A stretch of DNA of 64,000 nucleotides from Paragorgia papillata (GCA_035771165.1 JAWNZC010000001.1:5227501-5291500), one strand, 5' to 3'; shown: positions 55,028 through 64,000, counted from the first letter of the stretch. Notes: generated by a model not told the origin, from the sequence alone. Numbers and translations: made by a program.

Positions 55028-55605
55028 AGGCGGTGTTACACTATGCAACCTTTCGTGCAACTTGTCCGGCAATTTTGTTGCGACGCAAGTTGTAAGAGAA
55101 ATTGCATATAGTGTAACATAGCCTGCAATCATCAAGTCTCGCAATATTTTTGTTGCAGCAAGCGTAAAGTAGAATCAAGTTCTACTTTTCGGCAACGATT
55201 GCGGCAACGCTGCAACAAATTATTGAACCATTGCACGCGGTGTATGACACCCCTCTTGTAACTTGTCTCGCAACATATTGCGCGATCAGTCAATGAAAAT
55301 ACGCTTTGTAAACCCCTCCAGTCCTCTTCGGTCACATTCGCGAGACAAGTTGCATGAAACAATGCATAGAATGAATGAATAACTTTATTTGAGTGTCAAT
55401 GTATTTAGCTATATATACAGCTAATTGGGGACACTATTGATAAGTTTTAGACTAAAATAGGATTTATACTACGAGATCAAAATTTCTCTATTTTTACAAT
55501 AATTTACCTATTAAAACTATTAAGAATATTTCTTAAAATACACCTATATACAATATGATAAATAAAAAAATAAATAGATCAATATAAATAAAATAACAAT
55601 AAAAA

Positions 55606-55812
55606 TTAAGTTGAACATAAAATACAATTTCTGCAGTTATTATCGAGTATGCTTTCTAAGTCCTGTTTTCTAATATTCCTTTTAAAAGATTCTAAACTAG
55701 GTTTCTCTTTATCTTCTTTGGTTAATTTAGACCATATATAAGGGCCATAATATCTTAAAGAATGTTTTACCGTATTTAACTGTACTGTATCGCGGTATGT
55801 TAAAATCTGCAT
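55606..55812 (-). pseudogene. C-terminal segment of the truncated LINE ORF2
   Basis: The frame encodes SLRYYGPYIWSKLTKEDKEK, then SFKRNIRKQDLESIL, then a final CRNCILC. This matches the usual C-terminus of CR1-type ORF2 proteins (R-Y-x-G-P-x-x-W-S-K-L ... C-x2-C-x2-C). It is in a different frame from the RT at 56180-57079, so the gene is broken. Confidence 0.8.
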
Positions 55813-55983
55813 TTCGCAGTTTGTAATGATTAATATTTTTTATGAATATTTCATTTAAGTGAACAGGACTTAAATTGTTCTTAATTTTGTACATTAATAT
55901 TGCTGTATCTTGAAGTCTTCTATTAATTAAACTTGGGAGATTAGCACGATTGAGTAGCTGCTGGTACGTAATAGTTGAGTCAG

Positions 55984-56226
55984 TTATATTATATACTGCT
56001 CTGAGGCTCGCTCTTGAATTCGCTCTAACTTTCTTTTATCTGAAGCTCGACAAAAGTGCCACACTAAGTGACAATACGTAAGATGCGGTAAGATTGCAGA
56101 CTTGTAAAGTTGTAGCTTTGCAGATGTTGGAATTAACTTCCGTAAACGTAATATCACCCCAACTTTTCTGCTACTTTTTCTACACACAGTAGTGACATGT
56201 TTTATTAAAATCAAGAATTTCATCAA
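55984..56226 (-). pseudogene. Middle segment of the truncated LINE ORF2 (post-RT region)
   Basis: The frame carries SRKVGVILRLRKLIPTSAKL and LYKSAILPHLTYCHLVWHFC, a region conserved downstream of RT in CR1/Jockey-type LINEs (LYKAxILPHLxYC). It overlaps the end of the RT frame in another phase, marking a frameshift near 56200. Confidence 0.82.
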
Positions 56227-57079
56227 GGTTTACTCCCAGTACTTTAAGATCTTCTCTGTTGGGTATTTGGTAACCGTCAATACTAAGAGACACATCAATA
56301 TCTTTATCATTTGTTCGATTTGGTTTTAACGTTATCGTTTGAAATTTTTCAGGATTAGCTCTTAAAAAGTTTTCTGTGTACCAATTTGATGCTGTTACCA
56401 TATCATTAACTAAATCATCTTTTACTTTTTGAATTTCTTTACCCATGGTGTAAAGTTGATGGTCGTCAGCATATAGATACAAATGTGGATTTTTCATCTG
56501 TAATGGCATATCATTTTGAAACATGTTCCACAATAACGGACCTAACGACGACCCCTGGGGACATCCTCGCTTAATATCCTTCCATTCACTTGTTGTATTG
56601 CTAAGTCTAACTCTATTTTTTCTATTATTGAAAAAAGAGCGAATCAGCTTTAGCGAATCATCGTTGAACCCATAACTTTTAAGTTTTTGGATCATAAGTT
56701 TTGGATGAAGAGAGTCAAATGCCTTACTCATATCCGTAGACAATACTGCCACATATTCTTTTTTGTCCAACGCTTGTTTCCATTCCTCTGTTAGTCCAAG
56801 TAACGTATATTCACAACTGTGAGCTTTCCTGTAAGCTGTTATTTTATAATATAATATTCTGTCATAATATTCTGTGATTTGTCGGGCTAAAAGAGATTCA
56901 AATACTTTATCAATTACTATCAATATAGTAATTGGTCTATAATTATTTCGCTCACTTCTATCATCTTTTTTAAATACTGGGACCCATTCTCCCATTTTCC
57001 ACATTTTTGGCCAATTTCCTTGTTTTATACAATTATTATAGAGTGATGTTAATGATTGAGATATTCCTTCCGCAGTCAT
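56180..57079 (-). pseudogene. Reverse transcriptase domain of the truncated LINE
   Basis: About 299 codons with RT motifs in order: WVPVFKKDDRSERNNYRPI, VAVLSTDMSKAFDSLHPKLM (first catalytic Asp), RGCPQGSSLGPLLWNMFQND, LYLYADDHQLY (YADD catalytic box) and LKVLGVNLDE. The catalytic residues are retained, but the gene lacks its 5' half and shifts frame afterwards, so it is inactive. The sequence type is one I associate with the abundant CR1-like elements of corals and sea anemones. Confidence 0.92.
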
Positions 57080-57171
57080 ACTTAGTATAACACCCCCTGC
57101 TCGTACAACTGTAAATGCAAGAGATTAAACCGTTGCGAGACAAGTTGCAGGAAAAATTTGCATACACCGCC

Positions 57172-58181
57172 TTAAAATATGAAGGGCATGTAAAAATCAT
57201 TCTTCATCTTATTTTTAGTGTTCTTTGACATAAAATTATAAAAATTTTCATTTCATATTGACTTTCGAGACCCCAATTAGCCTGATCACAAACGCTTGTA
57301 TGCACTTGCTGTGCTGAATGATACAAGACATTTTAAGTTTATATTGTAATATTATAATATATTACAATTTTATGTATTGTATATATGGTATGACAGCTGT
57401 CCTTCTAAAATAAGTACTTACGTATGATCCACCGTCTGTATGATCTGTATGAGTAGCTGAACCCAATGTCTTCAATGGCGATAAAAATCAAATAGTCAAT
57501 CCAATGATCTTGTTTCTAAAAACGAGTTTGACATTAAATATTATTAATTTCAGAATATGAAATTTTTTGATATATTAAATATATTTTATTGATATATTGA
57601 CCATAGACCAAGGACCAACCCATTCGATTTAGGTTGAATTTGGTTGAAATTTGGATGAAAAATTAATAAAAATCCGACCACAAGATTCTCGGTGTAGAAG
57701 AAATGTTTGATTGCGCTCATTATCCTTATTTTATGCAAATGTCATTTTTGCATAATTTTAGTACGCGTACAATCAAGCATTTTATTCATTCGTACATGCG
57801 TAAATTAACCACCCTGGCGAAAAGTCTTTCAGTGCCCTCTTGTTTATGTAATATTTAAAACATGAGCAGGAGTGTTTTAGATCTGATAAAACACGTTCTG
57901 CGAGTGTTTTGAATGGCTTTAAAAACGATCACCATTTGGTAAGTTCGTTGGCGTAGTAATTTTGAGAAATAACGTTGTCTAAGGCGAGAAAATCAAAGCT
58001 AAAGTTTATGTAAATCAGGAGAATGTGTTATCACATATAAAACCACGATACGGTTATGATTTTTCTGTGTTTTCCTCATGAATTATTAATGAGTTTTTTA
58101 AGGTAAAATAATTATTTATGCCATAGGGCGCCACCAAAGAGAAATGTTTGCTTAGATGAATATTTTCCTGATCAGTATAAG
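57172..58181. other. Non-coding part of duplication copy 1
   Basis: AT-rich sequence matching 62229-63270 in copy 2 closely, with no long open frame in either. An imperfect palindrome TTATATTGTAATATTATAATA lies near 57340-57360 (it is one stretch of A/T symmetry). I see no gene or further element. Confidence 0.6.
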
Positions 58182-58371
58182 GTTTAGTATAAACCAACTA
58201 GTGGACTATTACAAATGCAGCTATACTCACTGTCTATTGGTGATAGACCACTAGTAGCAAAAGAGTCAAGATTTAAATGCAAAACAATGACAGAAAACTC
58301 GCATTTTGCTGAGGTTTCAGTTTGTTTCTTTAAAATAATAGTTTGTTCGACTAATTGGTTTATACTAAAAC
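58182..58371. mobile_element. 190-bp hairpin/TIR element, copy 1
   Basis: The ends GTTTAGTATAAACCAACTAG and ACTAATTGGTTTATACTAAA are inverted repeats of about 21 bp with few mismatches. A smaller inverted pair (CTAGTGG / CCACTAG) sits inside near the left end. It is non-coding, and the duplicate is at 63271-63458. It abuts another palindromic element at 58369. Confidence 0.6.
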
Positions 58372-58472
58372 AATTAGACAACTCGTCCTCGTTGTCTATG
58401 AACAATAGTCAACTCGACTGCACCTCGCTGACTATCAGCTCATAGACAACTCGGGATCGTTGCCTAATTGTT
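58369..58472. repeat. 104-bp imperfect palindrome (foldback), copy 1
   Basis: Arms of 33 bp: AACAATTAGACAACTC ... GTTGTCTATGA on the left, and TCATAGACAACTC ... TTGCCTAATTGTT on the right in reverse complement, with mismatches mid-arm. The loop itself has a smaller inverted pair (AGTCAACTCGA / CTCGCTGACT). It is non-coding; a duplicate is at 63456-63559. Confidence 0.65.
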
Positions 58473-59481
58473 AATTATCCAACCTCGAGTATCAATAAAG
58501 AAACGAAATACCCACCCTAAAACTTAAATTTGTCAAAGGCATTTATGTCAAACATTTTAATTCATCTATTTTAAAAAAGGACACTATTCAATTGGCAAAT
58601 GTGTCTGTTGCAGCAAGGGTGTTTGGTGAAAAGATGGGAAGATCATGTCAAATCAAAGTTTTTTGCACAATATTAAATCTACATTACAATTACAATTAAC
58701 ATTAAAGGAATTAACAATATATGTTTACAACATTTACCGACGAAAACATCATGCGCAGTACACAAAGTAGTACTAGGCTTTCGAGTTATCTACTGCCATG
58801 TAGCTTTATTACACATAGATATTGATAAAATACCAAGACTTTTTTTCATTCAGAATAAGTAATCTCTTCACATGTGAAGTTCATATATTGATTTAGATGG
58901 CTGCTTGGTGATATGAAATTTAGATTTTCTTGTGTTCAATATAAAAATATTCCGACTTGTTTGCTTTACTCACTCGTGAGAGACACTGCGAGGAAATTCT
59001 GGCAAACGATCTAGATGACACTGACTGACTGACATTTTATATTGACATTTATTATGTTGACATTTAATATATTGACATATAAGATATTGGCATTGATTTG
59101 TAGTGTTTAACATATGATTGAACCACGCTTTGGAAATTTAATAATTCGATTTTTTCTACTCAAAGCTTGAGTTGGTTTATCGTTTTAACCCAACATTTGA
59201 GTTATTCAAAAATTTGTTTGCCCTGGAAGCAATTTTTCTTCGGCGCAACACCCCCCCCCCCCCCCCCCTCTCCTACACCCACCCACACTATAAATAATGA
59301 ATGGTCCCTTAGATCCTTTTTTGAAGGATAGCGTCATTTTTCACTCTCGTGCTCCTAGTCGCACTTTGCTTCGTTACACCACTGGACGGACTATACTGTG
59401 CGGTATATACGATAGTACAATACATGCACTGATACAGCTATGTTCTCTAGCATCTGCACTGTTGCAGTCTGAAAGAACAGT
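58473..59481. other. End of duplication copy 1 and inter-copy spacer
   Basis: Up to about 58909 this matches copy 2 near the window end. The spacer beyond it is unique here. It contains a degenerate repeat of TTGACATTTA (59035-59095), a C18 run (59251-59268) and CA/AC-rich sequence. An open frame at 59297-59512 has no recognisable domain and I do not call it a gene. Confidence 0.6.
59251..59268. repeat. C18 homopolymer (G18 on the minus strand)
   Basis: Eighteen consecutive C, followed by TCTCCTACACCCACCC. The minus strand could form G-quadruplex structures, and the run is a likely place for sequencing length error. Confidence 0.9.
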
Positions 59482-59528
59482 TGTGAACGTTGTGAAGAAG
59501 ACAAGATTGTAGACATGTAGAAATCAAA

Positions 59529-59534
59529 TTTATT
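59529..59534 (-). terminator. Polyadenylation signal of Kelch gene 2
   Basis: TTTATT on + (AATAAA in sense) lies about 92 bases beyond the stop codon of the gene at 59626-61236, at the position equivalent to the signal of gene 1. Confidence 0.55.
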
Positions 59535-59625
59535 TTGAAGTTTCAAAAGAATGTAAAAATTAGCTTACAAATCACGGTCAAACTCTAGTTTTTATAATTG
59601 TCACTTTATATATATAAACAAACAG

Positions 59626-61236
59626 TTACCAAGCTACAGCTGCAGCCCGATATCGGGTTTCATTCATTGGGGGAAGGTCTTCCCATGAATAACGATCAAA
59701 ACTGAATGATTCAACTGACTTAAGGGGGTCCAATAGCTCATCTAGCCCACCCATCACAACAATGGCATTCCCAGTAACAACTGCCGCACATTCTGCCCTC
59801 TTATATTTCATTGCAGGTAACATATGACTCTTTTCTGTCTGAACATTATAAATAACAACAGTATTTAACACTTCATCATCTTTGTCAACACCACCTATTA
59901 CAATTACATTGTCACCCCAACTTACTGTTGCCATTTCACACACAGCAAAAGGAAGTGGCGCCATTTCTTTACACTCGTTCTTGTTAATATCGTACATTAT
60001 GACGCTGTCAAGAATATCTCCATTGCGGGAGGATTTCCTTCCTCCAACAATCGAAATTTTGTCGTTGAATAATTCTGCGCCATGATTCTCTCTGGGTTCA
60101 GGCATTCCGGTTAACAACTTATTGGTATAAGGAGGATCAAGTGAAACTTCATGAATACTGTCAGAGTATTTCCTGCCATCATACCCTCCTATCACTATCA
60201 ACCGTCCATTATAAACTACACTGCTGTGTCCTTGCAACTTGCTAGGAAGTTTGTCAGGAAAGTGAGACAATTGTACGGAATCCATAGTAGGGTTAATGGC
60301 CAGACTTTCCATGCTGTCAGTAAGACCATGTTCAGTCCCACCTCCCGAGATAATTATTTGGTCTTTGTAGATAACTGCAGATGCTTCGTCGCGATATTCT
60401 TTCATTGATTGTAGTGGTGTCCACGACTTCTCAGAACAGCTGAATGTTTCAACGGAATTTGTTCTTGTCAAGAAAATGCCCTGGCTCGGTATGCAACCGC
60501 CGGCAATAACCACACTACATGTATGCTTTACGTTTGTACCGTCAATTTTTATTCCTTCGATTTCTTTCACCATTTTCTCTTGCACCGTTTGGATACCACG
60601 CATTTGATCTGGTAGTGTTGCAAGATGACCAAGCTGTTCCTTGATTTCTGTTAGATTCGCCTTCATGTCCTCCATTTTGTCAAGTTTGTCATTTACTGCC
60701 TTCACACTCATTTTTAGTTCCCCCGTTTCGTTCTGTACTGCCATCAAATTGGTCTTTACTTTATCCATTTCCTTGTTTAGCTCAGCACAATTATGACATT
60801 GTACCTTTCTGAATTCACAAACTTCTGTCTCGTGGTGAATTCGATCTCGCTTGCTGATCTCCACAAGACATCCTTCGTTGGAACACATCACTGGAGTGAA
60901 CCCACAATTCTTGACGTGATTTTCAAGATTTCCCAGTTGCACGCGATCACGACAGCCTCTGTTGAAATAATCGCAACGAATATTCAACTCAGACAAACAC
61001 CCCGTCACGATTCTTGGAGCTGGAGTTAATGTTTCCAAAGCCAATTGTTCCTTACACGAAGGACATGTCGGTGAATTCGTCAAATGTCGAGTGATGCAAG
61101 GGCGACAGAAAAAGTGTTGGTTTCTCTCACACATTACAGGATCTTTGAAGACGTTGAGACAAATTGGGCAATGGAAGTTTTGACTAACGTCATTCTCAAA
61201 CCGATCTACATCGTATCCTTGCTCGTACGATGCCAT
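59626..61236 (-). CDS. RING / TRAF-type zinc finger / coiled-coil / Kelch protein (probable E3 ubiquitin ligase), paralog 2
   Basis: An intronless frame of 536 codons with the same domain order as paralog 1 and intact RING cysteines (CPICLNVF, CERNQHFFCRPC, CPSC). TRAF-type zinc fingers are CDYFNRGC and HVKNCGFTPVMC. A coiled coil follows (KVKTNLMAVQNETGELKMS). Six Kelch repeats carry Gly-Gly motifs (IAGG, ISGG, VIGG, IVGG, VIGG, VMGG). Relative to paralog 1 it lacks GQLGQ-type residues in the coiled coil and two residues nearby (MRGIQT versus MYRSIQT). The Kelch face has several changes at repeat tips (for example RKSSRNGD versus RKSYYSKD, and LDELLDPLKS versus RETQLGNSHKS), which may alter substrate choice. 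Both genes are open with no stops, suggesting both are functional. Confidence 0.95.
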   Translation of the reverse strand: MASYEQGYDVDRFENDVSQNFHCPICLNVFKDPVMCERNQHFFCRPCITRHLTNSPTCPSCKEQLALETLTPAPRIVTGCLSELNIRCDYFNRGCRDRVQLGNLENHVKNCGFTPVMCSNEGCLVEISKRDRIHHETEVCEFRKVQCHNCAELNKEMDKVKTNLMAVQNETGELKMSVKAVNDKLDKMEDMKANLTEIKEQLGHLATLPDQMRGIQTVQEKMVKEIEGIKIDGTNVKHTCSVVIAGGCIPSQGIFLTRTNSVETFSCSEKSWTPLQSMKEYRDEASAVIYKDQIIISGGGTEHGLTDSMESLAINPTMDSVQLSHFPDKLPSKLQGHSSVVYNGRLIVIGGYDGRKYSDSIHEVSLDPPYTNKLLTGMPEPRENHGAELFNDKISIVGGRKSSRNGDILDSVIMYDINKNECKEMAPLPFAVCEMATVSWGDNVIVIGGVDKDDEVLNTVVIYNVQTEKSHMLPAMKYKRAECAAVVTGNAIVVMGGLDELLDPLKSVESFSFDRYSWEDLPPMNETRYRAAAVAW

Positions 61237-61796
61237 CTCTTGGCGTTTTTTCCTCAGCTCAAAGACGAAGCTAGGTTCCGTTTTTATCGTTGGAAGTCAT
61301 TGCTGCATAGTAGTAGAATATCGCTTGAATAAGTTACTGTACTTGACTTATTTTAAGAGATATCCACAAGTGTTGTGGTATAACCTTAGTTTATAATAGA
61401 AAACTTGACTGGTTTTCACTTTAAGAGTAGCTGTATGTCTTATGCCGTAGAAAGTTAACGCTTTTGAGGAACTACTTTGGAACTACGCTCAGTTTATGAA
61501 GTTATATATAGGTCATGAGAGCCACATCATTGCATAGAGCTTCTTGGTCATTCAAAGCTATGTTGAAACAAAATAAACACACTTGTCTTTTCTCAGCATC
61601 ACATCCAGTAATAATTCGAGGTAAAAAATAACTATATGGGGTCACCACATAAAGTGAGTATATCTCTCTAATGAGTATCTCTCTCAAGCCAATCCGAAGA
61701 TATGCCAGATTTTCAGTGTTGTTGTAATGCTGTGTCACACTTGTAACGTCATAGCTCAAATTGTATAAAGCTTTATAACTGAACTGAACGGAATAA
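61237..61796. other. Upstream region of Kelch gene 2 with the inverted segment
   Basis: The first about 110 bp match the 5' flank of paralog 1. The segment 61346-61620 is the reverse complement of 54553-54836. A short GTGAGTATATCTCTCTA repeat follows near 61653. No gene is seen. Confidence 0.7.
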
Positions 61797-62228
61797 AGGC
61801 GGTGTTACACGGTGCAATTTTTCGTGCAACTTGTCTCGTAGTTTTGTTGCGACGCAAGTTGCAAGAGAAATTGCATATAGTAACATGAGCCCGCAATCAC
61901 CAAGTCTCGCAACATTTTTGTTGCAGCAAGCGTTGCACGAAGTAGAATCAAGTTCTACTTTTCGGCAACGATTGCGGCAACGCTGCAACGTATTATTGAA
62001 GCATTGCACGCGGTGTATGACACCCCTCTTGTAACTTGTCTCGCAACATATTGCGCGATCAGTCAATAAAGAGACCCTTTGCAAACCGCTCCAGTCCTCT
62101 TCCGTCACATTCGCGAGACAAGTTGCATGAAACAATGCATAGTGTAACACCCCTGCTCGTACAACTGTAAATGCAAGAGATTAAACCGTTGCGAGACAAG
62201 TTGCAGGAAAAATTTGCATACACCGCCT
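61797..62228. mobile_element. 432-bp TIR element, copy 2 (uninterrupted)
   Basis: The ends AGGCGGTGT / ACACCGCCT are inverted, flanked by TAA on both sides (61794-61796 and 62229-62231) as a 3-bp target duplication. TAA fits the TWA preference of PIF/Harbinger elements, but the termini alone do not prove this. Inner motifs GCAACTTGTC / GACAAGTTGC occur several times in both orientations. The open frames inside (for example 61773-62150) read these palindromes and are not proteins. It serves as the empty-site reference for the LINE in copy 1. Confidence 0.8.
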
Positions 62229-63270
62229 TAAGATATGAAGGGCATGTAAAAATCATTCTTCATCTTATTTTTAGTGTTCTTTGACATAAAATTATAAAAA
62301 TTTTCATTTCATATTGACTTTCGACACCCCCCAATTAGCCTGATCACAAACGCTTGTATGCACTTGCTGTGCTGAATGATACAAGACATTTTAAGTTTAT
62401 ATTGTAATATTATAATATATTACAATTTTATGTATTGTATATATGGTATGACAGCTGTCCTTCTAAAATAAGTACTTACGTATGATCCACCGTCTGTATG
62501 ATCTGTATGAGTAGCTGAACCCAATGTCTTCAATGGCGATAAAAATCAAATAGTCAATCCAATGATCTTGTTTCTAAAAACGAAATTTTTTTAAACAATT
62601 GTACATCACCACAGTTTGACATTAAATATTACTAATTTCAGAATATGAAATTTTTTGATATATTAAATATATTTTATTGATGTATTGACCATAGACCAAG
62701 GAACAACCCATTCGATTTAGGTTGAATTTGGTTGGAAATTTGGATGAAAAATTAATAAAAATCCGACCACAAGATTCTCGGTGTAGAAGAAATGTTTGAT
62801 TGCGCTCATTATCCTTATTTTATGCAAATGTAATTTTTGCATAATTTTAGTACGCGTAAAATCAAGCATTTTATTCATTCGTACATGCGTAAATCAACCC
62901 CCCTGGCGAAAAGTCTTTCAGTGCCCACTTGTTTATGTAATATTTCAAACATGAGCAGGAGTGTTTTAGATCTGATAAAACACGTTCTGCGAGTGTTTTG
63001 AATGGCTTTAAAAACGATCACCATTTGGTAAGTTCGTTGGCGTAGTAATTTTGAGAAATAACGTTGTCTAAGGCGAGAAAATCAAAGCTAAAGTTTATGT
63101 AAATCAGGAGAATGTATTATCACATATAAAACCACGATACGGTTATGATTTTTCTGTGTTTTCCTCATGAATTATTAATGAGTTTTTAAAGGTAAAATAA
63201 TTATTTATGCCATAGGGCGCCACCAAAGAGAAATGTTTGCTTAGATGAATATTTTCCTGATCAGTATAAG
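62229..63270. other. Non-coding part of duplication copy 2
   Basis: It matches 57172-58181 with small indels; for example, an insertion of about 30 bp at 62581-62610 (AAATTTTTTTAAACAATTGT). No gene is seen. Confidence 0.6.
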
Positions 63271-63458
63271 GTTTAGTATAAACCAACTAGTGGACTATTA
63301 CAAATGCAGCTATACTCACTGTCTATTGGTGATAGACCACTAGTAGCAAGAGTCAGGATTTAAATGCAAAACAATGACAGAAAACTCGCATTTTGCTGAG
63401 GTTTCAGTTCGTTTCTTTAAAATAATAGTTTGTTCGACTAATTGGTTTATACTAAAAC
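63271..63458. mobile_element. Hairpin/TIR element, copy 2
   Basis: Duplicate of the element at 58182-58371, with the same inverted ends (GTTTAGTATAAACC / GGTTTATACTAAAAC). Confidence 0.6.
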
Positions 63459-63559
63459 AATTAGACAACTCGTCCTCGTTGTCTATGAACAATAGTCAAC
63501 TCGACTGCACCTCGCTGACTATCAGCTCATAGACAACTCGGGATCGTTGTCTAATTGTT
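63456..63559. repeat. Imperfect palindrome (foldback), copy 2
   Basis: Duplicate of 58369-58472. The right arm ends TTGTCTAATTGTT here versus TTGCCTAATTGTT in copy 1, so this copy pairs one base better. Confidence 0.65.
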
Positions 63560-64000
63560 AATTATCCAACCTCGAGTATCAATAAAGAAAAGAAATACCC
63601 ACCCTAAAACTTAAATTTGTCAAAGGCATTTATGTTAACACTTTAATACATCTATTTTAAAAAAGGACACTATTCAATTGACAAATGTGTCTGTTGCAGC
63701 AAGGGTGTTGGTGAAAAGATGGGAAGATCATGTCAAATCAAAGTTTTTTGCACAATATTAAATCTACATTACAATTACAATTAACATTAAAGGAATTAAT
63801 AATATATGTTGACAACATTTACGGGCGAAAACATAAAATAAATCGTGCGCAGTAGACAAAGTACTAGGCTTTCGAGTTATCTATTGCCATGCGTATTTAT
63901 TACACATAGATATTGATAAAATACCAAGAGTTTTTTTCATTCAGAATAAGTAATCTCTTCACATGTGAAGTTCATATATTGATTTACATGACTGCTTGGT
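63560..64000. other. Non-coding tail of duplication copy 2
   Basis: It matches 58473-58909 closely (GCAGCAAGGGTG, GAAAAGATGGGAAGATC, AATCTCTTCACATGTGAAG). No gene is visible before the window ends. Confidence 0.6.

Larger units (their letters stand above)
55370..57082 (-). mobile_element. 5'-truncated CR1-type LINE nested in the TIR element
   Basis: The duplicate copy at about 62141 gives the empty site (AATGCATAGTGTAACACC). Here the same site is split after AATGCATAG (55369) and resumes at TAGTATAACACC (57083), so the target duplication is TAG or absent. On the minus strand the element ends AATAAAGTTATTCATTCATTC, that is, a polyadenylation-like signal and a short (ATTC)n tail as in CR1 elements. 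Only part of the reverse transcriptase and the C-terminus remain. The endonuclease and ORF1 are missing by 5' truncation. Confidence 0.92.
55028..57171. mobile_element. TIR element copy 1 (split by a nested LINE)
   Basis: The ends AGGCGGTGT and ACACCGCCT are inverted, followed inward by GCAACTTGTC / GACAAGTTGC. Without the LINE at 55370-57082 the element is about 430 bp and collinear with the copy at 61797-62228. The interior is full of TTGC/GCAA palindromes (TTGCGACGCAAGTTG, GGCAACGATTGCGGCAACG) and would fold extensively. The left flank here (CTA) is altered relative to the intact TAA target duplication in copy 2. No transposase is encoded. Confidence 0.8.
52592..58909. repeat. Segmental duplication, copy 1
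   Basis: It aligns with 59482-64000. Both copies begin GAACGTTGTGAAG...ACAAGATTGTAG and carry a Kelch gene, a TIR element and two hairpin elements in the same order. Similarity is high even in non-coding DNA. Copy 1 has an extra 1.7-kb LINE (55370-57082) and an extra stretch of about 150 bp near 54410-54552. A segment of about 280 bp is inverted relative to copy 2. Confidence 0.9.
59482..64000. repeat. Segmental duplication, copy 2 (continues beyond the window)
   Basis: Collinear with 52592-58909 apart from the missing nested LINE, the missing 150-bp stretch and the inverted segment at 61346-61620. The alignment still holds at the last base (ACTGCTTGGT at the end, matching about 58900-58909), so the border lies at or beyond the window end. 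Confidence 0.9.

Noticed and set aside
58184..58445. Frames on both strands across the hairpin elements
   Set aside because: They derive from inverted repeats and have no domain similarity that I recognise.
59297..59512. 71-codon frame between the duplicated genes
   Set aside because: No recognisable motif, not conserved in the other duplicate, and no splice or polyadenylation context.
61773..62150. 125-codon frame in the TIR element of copy 2 (and 55132-55362 in copy 1)
   Set aside because: It reads palindromic non-coding sequence of a non-autonomous element; the copy 1 version is shorter and differs.

Overview
This is a eukaryotic, AT-rich window from an animal genome. Spliced genes, LINE retrotransposons, TIR mini-elements, microsatellites and a very large satellite array are present, and no bacterial gene organisation is visible. 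Two intronless RING / TRAF-type zinc finger / coiled-coil / Kelch genes, a gene joining parallel-beta-helix repeats to a multi-pass membrane domain, and CR1-type LINEs together resemble the gene and transposon repertoire I associate with anthozoan cnidarians. The taxon is an inference from family resemblance, not proven.

Layout. (1) 1-1.62 kb: the 3' end of an unidentified + strand gene. I reconstruct two terminal exons (624-680 and 1147-1311) joined by a phase-0 GT-AG intron, and a long CT-rich tract lies in the intron upstream. (2) 1.63-45.48 kb: one satellite domain, about 38 kb of repeats, split by a 6.1-kb LINE. It is built from two monomer families, A (about 174 bp) and B (about 196 bp). 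Their cores differ, but they share the same end sequences (CCTTTACTTTTT...AAAAAGTAAAGG), and monomers are separated by GGTTAG. The two families are woven into higher-order repeats, most clearly a 4,592-bp unit present twice in tandem. Monomers at both extreme ends of the array are inverted. (3) 22.27-28.36 kb: a full-length CR1-group LINE on the minus strand with 5'UTR, ORF1 (SGNH/GDSL-type esterase domain), ORF2 (AP-like endonuclease plus reverse transcriptase, interrupted by small frameshifts), polyadenylation signal and A tail. It sits exactly in a GGGG|TTAG site of the satellite with a 4-6 bp target duplication.

(4) 46.1-50.3 kb: a two-exon minus-strand gene for a secreted/ectodomain parallel-beta-helix protein fused to a Cys-rich module and a multi-pass membrane C-terminus. 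Two apparent 1-base homopolymer frameshifts interrupt it. Its intron holds a 221-bp TIR element and a (GTT)n tract. (5) 50.8-52.6 kb: a tandem duplication with a 66-bp TIR mini-element in one copy, a scrap of Kelch gene, and an AATGY microsatellite. (6) 52.6-64 kb: a segmental duplication of at least 4.5 kb. Each copy carries one RING-TRAF-Kelch gene, a 432-bp TIR element and two hairpin elements. Copy 1 also has a 1.7-kb 5'-truncated CR1 LINE nested inside its TIR element, and about 280 bp upstream of the gene is inverted between the copies. Copy 2 runs off the window end.

The genes do not form an operon or pathway. The two Kelch proteins look like recently duplicated E3 ubiquitin ligase paralogs, and the membrane protein is an independent locus. 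The satellite's two-family, shared-end architecture and its inverted borders are the least conventional part of the window. All coordinates were read by eye, so repeat borders carry an uncertainty of a few bases to tens of bases.
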